A DNA stretch of 64,000 nucleotides from Gelatoporia subvermispora B. Its lineage: Eukaryota > Basidiomycota > Agaricomycetes > Polyporales > Gelatoporiaceae. A model generated the notes under the pieces. It was not told where the DNA came from, made no database searches, and saw only the letters and a program-made list of their open reading frames with translations. The stretch covers positions 248,001 to 312,000 of the forward strand of contig KB445792.1 in NCBI GenBank assembly GCA_000320605.2, given 5' to 3'. Made by a program: the position numbers and the translations under genes. Shown here piece by piece: positions 53,201 through 64,000 of this stretch (its first letter is position 1; every line of letters starts with the position of its first letter).

Positions 53201-53590
53201 ACCGGACGGCGTGCCGGACATTGGGCCGCCGCCAGACATATGAGGCCCGCCAGACATATGAGACAACGGGCCGCCGCCGGACATGCCGCCTCCCAGCGAG
53301 CCCGAGCCGAACGCGCGGCGATCGCCAGAGAGTGACGGTGACGGGGAGTGGTAGAAGGCGGCCGAGGACGACGACGGCCCATCCCGCGCGGTGTGGTGCA
53401 TCTCCCTCGCCACCGCCTCCCTCGCTGCTGCCTCCCTCGCCGCCGCCTCGCGCATCACCGCGTCCCTCGACGCAAACTCCCTCCTCAGCGAGTCGTAGTC
53501 ACGGGACATCCGGTCTTGCTCGCTGCTCGTGCGGCCGTCGTACGCGGGGTGGTCGTAGTCGGCGGACGGGTGTGCATCGGATCGTGACAT
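50213..53590 (-). CDS. Three-RRM RNA-binding protein, Nam8/Csx1/TIA-1 type
   Basis: Five exons: 53590-52098, 52033-51963, 51907-51255, 51202-51067, 51015-50213; 1051 residues. RRM1 is atypical and begins near residue 314 (STVWWGELEPWMDEEYAKQV); RRM2 near 433 (YSIFVGDLAPEVSN ... GVSRGYGFVRFTDEADQQRAL); RRM3 near 709 (TTVFVGGLSPLISEDTLRTFF ... KHCGFVQFVRKPDAERAIEKM). The order and the 'WWGELEPWMDE' start are those of fungal Nam8/Ngr1/Csx1 and animal TIA-1, which act in pre-mRNA splicing, mRNA turnover and stress granules. Long low-complexity parts: Ala/Arg/Glu repeats (AAREAAAREAVARE), Gly/Met/Ser repeats, a run of RD-x units, and Gln/Ser-rich tails. Introns are 48-65 nt. The ATG at 53590 (MSRSDAHPS) is the first in frame. 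Confidence 0.88.
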
Positions 53591-54636
53591 GGTGACGGGC
53601 GGACAGAGAAGACGTGGTCGATCGGGCGCGTTGGCGTAGATCGATGTGGACGCTGGTTTTTTGCTGGGCACGGGGCGCTTTTGTCGGGGGTGGTGGTGTG
53701 AGAACGAAGAGAATCGACAGCGAGATGATGATTATTCGATGAAATGCAGACCGAGAGAGAGAGAGATATGAGAGAAAGAGAAGAGCAGAAAAGAGCTATG
53801 CGCAACGACAAGTCAGCGACAAACGGAGGATAGCGATTCAATAAGTGAAGGGCAGGAGTTTCGACAGCGATGCAAGACGACGATAGCGTCCCAAAGGGAC
53901 GACGAGAAGCAAGAGGAGTGTCTAAGCCAGGGGGAAGGATGGGGGCCTCGCGCGCGGGTGGGAGGGGGACCAGGCGAAGCGGCCGCGCGCCCGATTTCGA
54001 TGCGGAGTTGCCGACTAACGTGGCGGAGTTTCCCTTGATCTTCTGGCCACAGCTGCTCTCCCCCCAATTTCGCACCTCGAATCCGCCCGCAAATCTCTCG
54101 GAGACTTTGTCAAACTATACGAGCCAACACGCGGTCGATGACAGCTCTCATCCCTGCCCTTTGAGGCCTTCCACGCCATCCCACCTCCCGTAACAGCCAC
54201 CGACAATGGGCGGAGTCCACCGGCTTATCGGCGGATCACAGGCCGTCTAGCCCTTAATGGTAATTTCGTGATCCCCCTTCTCACCATTGTGTTGCGTTTA
54301 TGGCATCGCCCTTGGTCCCTCCTCCCCGCACACCGCGTCCCTCGAGCGCCAGCCGCGGTCCCTTGTCTCTGGCAGATGCCCTTCGGTGTCAGATAAATCT
54401 ATTGTGGGTCCCTGTGGGTCCTCCCGCCTCCACACGTGCCGACCGCGGCCACGACCTGCGAGCGACGCGCAGACTCGGTGCCAGCAGCGGTTGAGGTGGC
54501 CAGCGACCGGCTCAATTTATCTGATTTCTGCACGCTCGCTAGCACTTATCGCGTCCACGAGCGCAGCGATCACGCTGTCCGTGGCGCACCGTTTGCAATG
54601 CACGCTCCCGGAATGGCCCGCCAAGGTGCACCGGGA
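53591..54636. promoter_or_regulatory. Promoter side of the RRM gene
   Basis: Upstream of the minus-strand RRM gene. 53751-53790 is a GA-rich block, which reads as a CT-rich tract in the direction of that gene, a common core-promoter element in filamentous fungi. The rest, to the left end of the inserted element, has no coding signal. Confidence 0.4.
54631..54636. repeat. Target site duplication, left (CCGGGA)
   Basis: CCGGGA directly before the left inverted repeat. The same six bases follow the right inverted repeat at 55884-55889. Confidence 0.55.
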
Positions 54637-55883
54637 TAGGACCCCTGATAATCCCAAGGGTAAGGTAATGGCCGATCCGGAAATTTTGGGGTCAAAAGTG
54701 GCTTTCCGACCAGGTGATGTCCGAGAAAACCGGCCAGATCTTGGCTTCTAACCAGGACACTGTTCGAAACCCGGTGGGCATGGTGCACTAAGGCCAGAGT
54801 GTATTGTAATGCTCATAATTCTAACAAATTGTCATGTCGCACGGCTCATTTGTTGTGTAAATATCTCACAATCAATTGTATCAAGCAATTGCTAGTTTGT
54901 TGTTACTCAGACTAGTCAAAAGAGACTCATTTTCGGCCGGAAATTCCCAAAGATCGCTCAAAGAGCTCTCCTGGACATCTCCCCTGATATTTTGCAATAG
55001 CTGAATACGTAGACACGAGCATTTCATGTTGAAGAGCAGCCGCCCATTTGTGCCTGTGAGCTCAATAAAGCTCCACGCTACATATCGAGTCAGTTCTGAA
55101 TGGAAATTTTCTCAGTTTTCGACCGTGCGGATGCCACTACACAGCTTGCGTGCTAACTGCATTGGGAAGATATCTTAGTATACCGGTGTCCGCCAGCCTC
55201 TGGCCATCGTCGTCGACGTTTGTTGCTTCGTCGTGTCACCTCTGCGGTGTTTTGTTATCCATTTGACCCGTTTGTTAGGTCACACTGCCACACACGGTTC
55301 TTAGAATTATGAACATGATAGTACTGTCTGGATATATGGATTGGTGCCGAGGGTATCCACTTTCCGAGGGTGTGTGGGCAAATCGAATACAGTACATGTG
55401 GTACTTATCTCGACTGCCTCGTGAATATATTCCTGTACGCTGCAACTCACGAGCATTTTTCGCACACTCACACTTCGCCCAGGGGTCCAATCCTCAGCCT
55501 CAAATAGGCCAAAGTATCACTCAGTAGCAAGGAGACCGACTTCTCCGTCGGTTACTGCGCAATGCAATAAAACCCCTATAAGTGCCGCAAAGCTCCTCCG
55601 CTGGCGTAAGATAAACCAGGAGGTCTTCGGATCTCCGTGAACCTAATACGATATACACTAGCTGCTCAGACAGACCAAATGCTTGCATGTTAGAGCTGGA
55701 TCCTAGAATGGGAGCCCTTGGACCCCGTGTCTCGCAGCGCGCCGGACCAAGGTGATGTTTGCGCACCCGGTATACTTTGGGCGAAAACGCGAGGTGGGGC
55801 CCGATCCGGATACAAATAGGCCAGTCGCCTCCGGAAAATTTTGAGCCAAATTGACACCAGCCTAGAGATGATCAGGGGTCCTA
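54637..55883. mobile_element. Non-autonomous inverted-repeat DNA element, 1247 bp
   Basis: Ends read TAGGACCCCTGATAATC on the left and, on the other strand, TAGGACCCCTGATCATC on the right; the match continues with about 20 of 23 bases. CCGGGA flanks both ends in direct orientation. The inside has no open frame longer than about 80 codons, is AT-richer than its surroundings, and has repeated CCGGAAA-TTTTG blocks just inside both ends. This is the structure of a MITE-like or deleted DNA transposon; the superfamily cannot be told from the ends. It sits in the divergent spacer between the RRM and IRA genes. Confidence 0.6.
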
Positions 55884-55889
55884 CCGGGA
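55884..55889. repeat. Target site duplication, right (CCGGGA)
   Basis: Direct repeat of the six bases at 54631-54636, immediately after the right inverted repeat. Confidence 0.55.
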
Positions 55890-56567
55890 TGCACATTCAT
55901 CACCGCGCTAAGCCGCTCGTGCTCAGCGCAACAACGTCTGCCCGGTGCGAGCGGGCGCCTCGAAGGCAACTCGGGGGCAAAACAAAGAGATAAAGACGTC
56001 GCACCCGCGCACCGTGATTTCGAAGGTGTGGTAGCGTGACCAGAGACCAGCAAATTCGGCCACGTCGTCGCGCACCGTCGCGCTCGATGGGCAGCGTATC
56101 GAGACTGCATCTCGACGAGGCGTCGATCGAGCGTCGACCGCTTGCAGCCGCGCTCGCGTCGTCTCGCGTCTTTGCTCTGGGGGGCGGAATGACCCATATG
56201 GGGAATTAATTACCTTTCTTAGACCATGACATAACGCAGGGCGCCTACGCGTGAAATGGGCGTCTATCTGGGCGTGCCCCGCGCAAACGCCCACGCCCTG
56301 GCAACTCAGACGGCGTCTGGGGGCGTCTGCACGGAAAGCGCCTGGCGACGCGGTGCAGATGGCTGGAGAGCCGCCCCCGCAGCCGCCGAGCGTTGTGATC
56401 TCTGTCCTCGCCTCTCCGCCCACACAGCGAGCAGCGCCCCCGCCCCGTTCCTCCTTTGGGCTGGTCTCGGTCTCCCCCGCCCAAGACGCCAGCGTCCTCC
56501 ACCGCCTCCTCTCCCAGTCCTGTCGGCAGCAACGGACACCCCTCGTCGCCTGCCTGCGTTCCAAGCC
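55890..56567. promoter_or_regulatory. Promoter side of the IRA gene
   Basis: About 680 bp between the inserted element and the IRA start codon. CG-rich near 56,000-56,200 and CT-rich in 56,400-56,520. No coding signal; a frame open upstream of the ATG at 56568 lacks family features. Confidence 0.4.
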
Positions 56568-59500
56568 ATGCCCTCCCGGCGTGCCTCTGCGGGACACAGC
56601 GCAGCGGCCCCCAGCTCCCGCGTACATCGCAGTAACGGCTCCAACCACAGCGTATCTGCTCAGTCCCCACTTATATCCCAGCAGTCTCTCCCGTTCTCCG
56701 CGTCCTCGGGTCTTCCGTCATCGCCTCAGCAGAAAGTCGTGCAGGTCCTAGTCAATAGGTTGAAAAACAAGGTCCGTGTTGGCGCTCTCGTCTCATGACT
56801 CTCCGCAGTGTGTTGTTTTTCCGATGGGGAATGGCCGCAGGGTGAAGGAATCAAGCGCGGCGGCATGATGTAGACAACGCGTGCGTGCTGCATTGAGGGA
56901 CTTGGCGGCGCATTGTCCACCTATCCGGAATTTGAGTCTACCATCTGGGCGCGGTTCCCAGATGCATTCTGATCCTTATTCTCAATGAGATCTCCTCGTA
57001 TATACGTCTTGCAAGTGTTCGAGTAACATTTCACTGACATGGCATTGTGATGCACAGCTTCCGTGCAACTCGGGAATTACATTGACTGAGCTAGAGGACG
57101 ACGATGCCATCCAACAAGCTGTGGAATCACTGGTGGACCTCTCACGAGACTCTTTAGACACTATTGCATGGTCTCTGAGCGAACTCCTCGACAAGCTCTC
57201 AAAGGTGCGTTGCCATGTACCGCTATATGCGCTCGCACGTACTCAAACGCCACCGTCCGCCCAGCAAATCGACTCCCAAGGCTACCGCAGCATAGATGTC
57301 CTCCAATCCCAGCTCTTCATCATGAAGGTCTTGTCCATCGCCATGGCCTCGCGTTGGGGTCGGCGTCCCGAGGACACGCGGCCGAGCTCGCGGAACGGCA
57401 AGCAGCCCGCGCCCAGCTCCAAGGCGAGCACGCCCGACTCCGCGACGCTCCCCGTCTCTATCAAGCGGCGCGTCAAGCTCTCCTCGGACCACCTCTCCGC
57501 GCCCGCGGAGCCGCCGCCGCTCGACGAGACGTGCGCCAAGTACATCCTCAGCGTGCTCGTGCTGTACCTGCGCCAGACCGCACCGTCCGCGCCGCGCATG
57601 ATGAGCAGCGCGAACCTCGACTTCGCCGCGTCGTACCACGACTTCGAGTCCGTCGAGGCGCCCGACGAGCACGCCGCGACGGACGTCTTCTCGCGCGGGC
57701 CGACGGTGCCCCCGAGCATCTCCGCGATCCCGCGCGCGATGAACCGCGCGCGCCACGCGTCGCAGGCGTCGCTCAACTCGGGCGCGCCGACGAACGCGTC
57801 CGGGCACGCAGCGCGCCACTCACTCGCGTACGAGAAGACGTCGATCGTCACGTCAAAGTCCCCGCTGTCGCTCAACACGCTGATCGGGAAGTTTGCGGGC
57901 CGCGTGGTGTACCACCTCTCCGCGTCCAACTGGCAGATCGTCCTCACCCGCATCAGGCAGCGCATACACTTCCTCGCAGGCGCATCGGAGAACGACCCGG
58001 ACATCGTCGATTTGCAGCTCATGGCGCATAGTGCGCTCGACAAGACGCGGCTCACGCAATCGCTACAAGGTACGTCAAGTTATGATCGCTACATTAGAGA
58101 ACAAAGGGACAAGCGCATATACAGAACTCTCGTCGCTGCTGGTGAATATGAAGCGAGAGGCGCAAGCTGCAGTCGCCCGGCCTCTCCGTGCGGCGATCTG
58201 GAACTGGATCGATCTCTTTCCGGAGGAGCTGAACGACGTCGTGCGCTACCACCGCCGGCTCGATGGTGCGCCTGAGCGCGTGTTCGACATCCTGTACGAC
58301 GTGCACGACATGGACAAGGACATGAAGGAGCCCCCACGGGACAGCAAGGAAATCAAGAGCGCCGTCTGGCCCACTCTCACGGCGCTCATGTGTATCAGCT
58401 CGGATAGGATAAAGTCCGAACTACAGGGCCCTCAGAAGCATGGGCGCAGTAAGGTATCACATCGCTATCGTTGTGTATGTCATATGAAGCATGGTACTCA
58501 ATTTGATCGTAGGATCGGAACTTCGCGGAGCTCATTATTCGTAGTGTTGCGTTCAAATCGAAAAACCGGGACGTTGCTGCTATCTGCGCTTTGGATGTCT
58601 GCAGAGCAGCCTCGCGTATACGACCGGAGGAGGACGCAGAGATTCCTCTGCAGGCGCTGGCACTCGACGTAGCGCACGAACTCAAGGTAAGGAGTCCCCT
58701 ACAATGTGCATATATCGTCGCTAATGCTGCCTGCAGATTGCCCTGACCAAGTGGCAGAACGACAGGCCAGTGTGGGACAGCCCTGACGAGATTGACGTCG
58801 CGATGGTCGGCGACATCCTTGTGACACTCTTCAGGTTCCTCGAGGAGCATGAGTCAATTCCAATTTTCATGACTTGCCTGCAGCCGGAGCGCTCAGAGGC
58901 AGTGAAGATCTCCGCCGTCAAGGCCCTGATCACATTGATCGTCGAAGTGAGAACGAGGTTGTGACATACCATTTTCAATTCTGACATTATCCAGGCGCCG
59001 AGACTACCATGGCAGCCGCCGCTCGAGAATTTGAAGGCTGCCACAATGGGCAGGATAGCGAAGATCTACAGGGTAAGTGATTGTCGCGAAAATAGCCCGA
59101 ATTTGACTGAATTGAGTAGAGCTGCACGTTACGCCGGAGCGAGCTCGACGAGCATGGCTTCGGCAGAAAGTCAGCTCTGCGCCCCAAGGCCAAGCGGTAT
59201 ACATCCGAGACGCTCCCAGATCGCGAGCTGCTCGCCCTGTCCATTGATGCATTGTGGCGTGCGGACAACTGGTGGTTCCTGCACGCGCTCGACGCAAGCT
59301 TCATGCAATACTGGATCCCAGATACCATCGAGATCTGGCACTCCCAGCTCGACCCCGCGTGCAAGATCTCGATGGCGCGCACTTACCGCGGCGTGTTCAG
59401 GACGATCGCGAAGATGCCCGCGGACCATCCACATTTTGACACTGTCGCTCTATGGATCAAGCATTCACGGTAAGTACGTCGAATAGCTCTTGCATAGCGA

Positions 59501-62500
59501 AGCTGAGCTCCTTCGGATAGACCTGCTTCGCTGGCGACAGTGTGTACGAACCTACTAGATGCACGCACCGATCTGCAAGCCCAGCGAATGTGGATCAACA
59601 TGGCCTACGAGTTCATGTTCGGCTATGTTCAGCAGTATGAGGTATGAATGGCAAATTCCGCGATGAATCAGGGTCCCTCATGAACATTGCAGGAGCATCT
59701 GCGAGCGGTTCAATTGAACTTGGACCGAGTCCCAGCATTTGCCCTTGCTGAGATCGCGTTCCTCGTCGCATTAACATCAGCAGACAGTACAGTCTCTCTC
59801 ACAGCTGCACACTGCCTCCGTCTGATCGCACAGGCCGAGCGTATGCCTAACGCACCCATCAGCTCTACCCTCAGTGAGGAGGAACGTGTGAAACGTTACC
59901 CAATATATGAGCAGCTTGGGGATCCGAAGGTTACCGTCGTCGGTACGCATATCTCGGTGCTTGGTCTCTGACCGGCCGCTGATCGAGGCACAGGACGAGT
60001 CGGGTACCAAAAGCGAATCAGGAAACTGATGCGGCTCATGACATTCCCTTCGCCAGTCCACATCGCTGTGTGGGAGGAATGCTACTGGCGATGGTGCTCC
60101 CTAAACGAGATGGTCACGCGCCTGTCCCTCGATTCTACTGCGGATGGCTTTGAGGGGGGAACGACTTACATTGGAGAGAATTCGATGTCCGCGGATGTGA
60201 GTGTAATGAAAGGTATGCTGATCTGAACTAATTGCTGACTAACTCATAGGACAGACAAGCTCAATGGCAGAACCTCACCCTGTTTCTGTCGTCTTTCGGG
60301 TCGGCATGCATCCGCGAGACGCATGACCCGTCGTCTCTTGCGAACATGATCACCTCGTACTATCTACCTGACCAGATGCGCGTCCTCAGGGATCCGCGCG
60401 CGTTGCTCAGCTCGTTCCTGACGGACCTGATCAACTTACTCGTCTCAGAGTCGATCTTCCCCCGAGATGTGGGCAGAGACGCCCTGGGCAGCGAAGCCAA
60501 TCCCCGCCTGTATACAATGATTCTGAAGCAATTGGATAGGTGAGTGTCGAGCGTGCACAGTGTAGACCGAAGCTCAAATGGCTTCTAGCGTGGTCACGCA
60601 ACTGACGGATGGCGACTCTATCGACTGGGAGGGTCTTGCCCTCTTCCTGGAACAGGTAAGTCGGCATCTTATCGCAGGCGTCTTCTAACCCTTATGGCTG
60701 TGTGCAGTATATTCTCATCCTCAAGGTCATCGTCGAGAACGTACAGAACCTCGAGGAGCTGCGTGGAGTTGACTTAGCTTCGACGCTCCTGACTGTCGCA
60801 GGACTGATCAGGCGCTTCAATATTCCCGAATCATATAAGCTAAAAATCAAATTTTGCGAGCTGTGCGATAGCGTCTTCGGTCGCGCAGAGACCTTGATTA
60901 TGCGCAAAGACAGCTCATCCCGGCAGAGATTGGTCGATGTCATCGTCGAATGGGCTCAAGACCCCGTTACTGTGCGTCGATACCCGAGTTTTCGCTTATT
61001 TCTGTTTGACATTCTCTGGTAGTCACAAGACCGGGAGCCCTTGTCTCCTCTCCAGCAGCTGAACGTTGCAGTTTTCCGCACGGCTGTGAGATTGTTTGAT
61101 AAGCTGAAGCTCGAGCCTGCGGAGGGTGCTGCAGGCGAGGAGGCCACACATGCGAATTCCCGCCTCTTCATCAAATACTCGAGCTTCCTCATGAAAGCTT
61201 GGGAGTTCACGCGCTCGGATTCATCGGTGCGTGCAGAGAATTGTCTCGGATTGTCGAAATGCTGAAATTTTATAGGCTCTCGACGACACTACTTCCGAGA
61301 AATCAGTGTCTCATGTGCGTCGGATTTAGACAGGACATTGCACCTTCACTAACGTGAGGACGTAGCTTCGAGTCCTGCAAAGAGAAGGAGAATTGCGCGA
61401 GCTGCTGATCGTTGGCCTGGCCTCTCTGATCAGCACCAACACCGAATGCGGTGTCAAACACACACTGCCTTATGCGTATGAGGACGACCCAGTGAAGCGA
61501 TCAATATTCGCCCAGGTTTTCACGCGGGTGCTGGCACAAGGTGCGAAGTTCAGTAGTCAAGGCACCGAGCCAATCATCAGTCGACAAAGCCGACTATGCG
61601 AGGTTCGTTCTTTACCCTGATTATCGAAGTCTCCTTACAAGTTCTTTCGCAGCTTGTGAAAGGTCCGGATGTAAGTCGGATGTTCCCTTGTCTCCGCAAT
61701 AGTCACTTATCAAACTCTAAAGTTGATCCTGGCTCTCACTGTCTGCGAAATTTGCCCTGCATCGGAGGTGGATAACATGATCGCTGTGCTCCTGAACATC
61801 TTCGACACTAGGTCATCATTGATGTGTTTGTTGAAGATGATGATTGACCTTGAAGTTTCGCGGACAGGTAGGATTGATCCATGTCTAAGATAACGTCTTA
61901 GGGCTCACTTCATCCTTCAGACGTCGATACGCACCTCTTCAGAAGTAATTCGACATGCACTCGATTCCTATCTGCATTTGCTAGGATCTATGGGTACAAC
62001 TACTTGAGAAGTTTGATCATACCTCTTGTGGATACCATGTCCACCTTGCCGGAAGGTCGTCGATATGATCTTGACCCGTCAAAGATCAGTGAAGTCGAGC
62101 TGCAACAGAACAAGGAGAACGTCCAGCTTGTCGCATCAAGCTTCATACAGTTGATCACAGGATCTGTCCCGATTTTCCCCCCGTAAGTCATTGGCCCATT
62201 GTTCGTCGCAGAAACTAACATATAGATTAGGATGTTCCGGGAACTCTGTGCTCACATTGCGAAGGTTGTGTGAGTATTTTCCTACTTTTGCGAGCGAGAG
62301 CAACTTGCTCATGGACGTATAGCAATCAGGTCTGGCCCGAGGCCAAATTCACGGCGTTAGGTGCCTTCATCTTCCTACGGTAAGTTGTACTTCATCTATC
62401 TTCAGCGTCTATTGATAGCACTGCAGGTTCATCTCCCCCGCTGTCGTGTCCCCAGAGACAATCGACATCGAAGTTCCAAAGGACCCTACCTTACGGCGCG

Positions 62501-64000
62501 GGCTGATGTTGATCGCCAAGATCGTACAAAATCTAGCCAACAACATTTTCTTCGGTAAAGAACCACACATGGTCGTCCTCAACGATTTCCTCAAGGAGAA
62601 TATCGTGAGGGTAACTCGTTTCTTGACCGAAATCAACGTAGGATTTCCTATAAACAAGTGACATACATCCTTCTAAGCACTGTTCATTGTTCTAGAAAAG
62701 CCCTTCAGAGACCCAGGAAGACGAACCAGAGGAATGGCTGGATACTTCTTATGATGACACTGACACTATCGTTCTTCATCGCTTCTTCCATAGGCATGCA
62801 GACAAGATTGGCAAGGAACTACTGAGCCCGCCAAAGTTGCCTTCCGAGAAGTTGACTCAAGAGGCTGAAGCATGCATCACAAGTGGTAAACGGGCCTGGG
62901 AAGCGCTCTGTACTGTACTGGTAGACATGGGCCAGCCGCTTGAGAGTCCGAAGGTATCGACTGCAACAAGTGCCGAGCACCAAGACTACTTGGAGTTGAT
63001 GTCGAGGTACAAGAACAAGGATACCACGTCGGTCCAAGATCTATTCGTCGAAGTCCGCTTGCCCGAGGTGAGCCTGACGTCCACCAATACATGGCATCTG
63101 TTGTCTTTAACTTGTCAGCAGGACGAAGATGATGCCTCTGTATTTATCCTCTTCGCAAACAAGGTCGATGTGGAGATTCTGGATATTGAATTGCTATTGT
63201 ATTACATCTTTAAGGTCAGTGGCCTGCTCCTGAGTTTTGCGTATTTTAACGTCCCATCTTCACAGACACTAACATCTCCTCGATATGAGACCCAGTCGTA
63301 TGATATTATCTTCGACTTCACATCTTTTGCTTCGACATCTCAGATACCGGCACAATGGCTGAAGTTCGCCCAAGAGGTCATCCCTATCGACATTCGCGAG
63401 CGCTTCAGGACGTCGCGCATTCTGACCCCCAACGCCTTGGCGCTGAAGTATCTTCGACGTATGTACAATCTGGCGTCAGGTACGTGTATACACGAGCTTG
63501 GTAAGCCCTTGCAGATGCAGATGATGCGCGCAGGAGCCGCATTTTCTAGGACTTATTCGGCACATTGCACTGTCGAAGAGCTGCTGGAACAATATCCAGA
63601 CGGTACTGAGATGCCTCCATTGCAATATGCTGGTCAGTGTCATCTGGTTTATAAATTCAAAACTTCCGTTTCATTGCGATACATACCTTTCAGAGGACCT
63701 TGAACGCGAGCCTTGCGAGGTATTCCGCGATGTAACAATGCGTCATACTCATCCCATGAGAATTCCCGTCACGCTGAATGTCGCCATGAGCCACTTACGA
63801 ATCACTACCGTGAGCCTTTTGATCCCTTATTGAGTGCATCTACTTATCGATGTGACGTAGACAAAAGCGCATCAAATATCGAACACTTTGTCTTGCAAAG
63901 CCACAGAAATAATTCCCTTGGCGGACATCAATGACGTTTACAATGTATCCACGGGGAAAGATTCATATGAGTTCATCATTCGCAAGGTCCGCCATGGAGT
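56568..64000 (+). CDS. IRA1: IRA/neurofibromin-type Ras GTPase-activating protein, 3' end outside window
   Basis: 29 exons to the right edge: 56568-56771, 57058-57204, 57265-58069, 58125-58453, 58513-58686, 58737-58946, 58995-59072, 59120-59469, 59521-59641, 59693-59942, 59994-60196, 60250-60539, 60589-60655, 60708-60971, 61023-61226, 61276-61314, 61366-61602, 61653-61670, 61723-61867, 61921-62182, 62231-62269, 62323-62379, 62427-62637, 62696-63067, 63122-63214, 63266-63479, 63534-63632, 63694-63809, 63861-64000; about 1912 residues. Stimulates GTP hydrolysis by Ras. RasGAP domain near 1330-1570: arginine finger in HLFRSNS (Arg about 1386), FLRFISPAVVSPE (about 1497-1509), IAKIVQNLANN. It is followed by a Sec14/CRAL-TRIO-like part (LLLYYIFK ... 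YDIIFDFT) and the start of the PH-like part (LADINDVYNV), the exact order of NF1/Ira. The N-terminal half is helical repeats. First intron is 286 nt, others about 50 nt. Confidence 0.93.

Noticed and set aside
54740..54780. B-box-like GTTCGAAAC inside the inverted-repeat element
   Set aside because: No matching A box, acceptor stem or cloverleaf; not called as a tRNA or SINE.

Overview
This is a 64 kb piece of a filamentous basidiomycete (Agaricomycete-type) nuclear genome. The reasons: dense genes on both strands, many 48-65 nt introns with GTRNGT donors and YAG acceptors, and families typical of Agaricomycetes (DUF6593, DUF6533, DUF7918), mixed with conserved fungal housekeeping genes. Nearly all genes had to be rebuilt by joining exons read directly from the sequence. 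Reading phase was checked across each join, except where an entry says the model is open.

Layout. 1-354: 5' end of a short-chain dehydrogenase (minus, runs off the left edge). 355-3529: about 3.2 kb with no convincing gene, but with two copies of a palindromic CACGTG motif. 3530-8471: RRP43 exosome subunit (-), HOM2 (-) head-to-head with EMC6 (+), and a DUF6593 gene (+). 8776-16808: TTC27/EMW1 TPR protein (-) and a long BOI-type SH3-SAM-PH scaffold (-) that seems to continue into a CH-like domain. 17420-25755: an acidic nuclear-type protein (+), mitochondrial uL13 (-), and the giant nucleoporin NUP192/205 (+), which is head-to-head with uL13m. 25917-30983: organellar methionine aminopeptidase (-), an SDR (+), an intron-containing tRNA-Tyr, and a WBP2-like protein (+). 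31165-40257: DUF6533 membrane protein (-), RRP7 (-), RAX1-like RGS membrane protein (+), stomatin (-). 41689-49484: a 988-residue coiled-coil protein (-), then a small DUF7918 cluster of two divergent genes with a 5'-truncated third copy between them. 50213-64000: a three-RRM Nam8/Csx1-type RNA-binding protein (-), a 1.25 kb inverted-repeat element with a 6-bp target duplication, and the N-terminal two thirds or so of an IRA/neurofibromin Ras-GAP (+) that runs off the right edge.

The genes do not form one pathway. They cover RNA processing and ribosome assembly (RRP43, RRP7, uL13m), nuclear transport (NUP192), membrane-protein insertion (EMC6), amino-acid synthesis (HOM2) and polarity or Ras signalling (BOI, RAX1, IRA). 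Sharing of regulatory DNA is suggested only by divergent pairs: HOM2/EMC6 (251 bp), uL13m/NUP192 (174 bp), BOI/17420 (611 bp), DUF7918 A/B, and the RRM/IRA pair, whose shared spacer carries the inverted-repeat element. The most unusual parts are the DUF7918 cluster (shared intron positions, a 34-nt intron, a GC-AG intron, SUMO-interaction-like C-termini), the BOI-CH fusion, the TIR element and the palindromic E-box pair. I saw no CRISPR array, rRNA gene or intact autonomous transposon.
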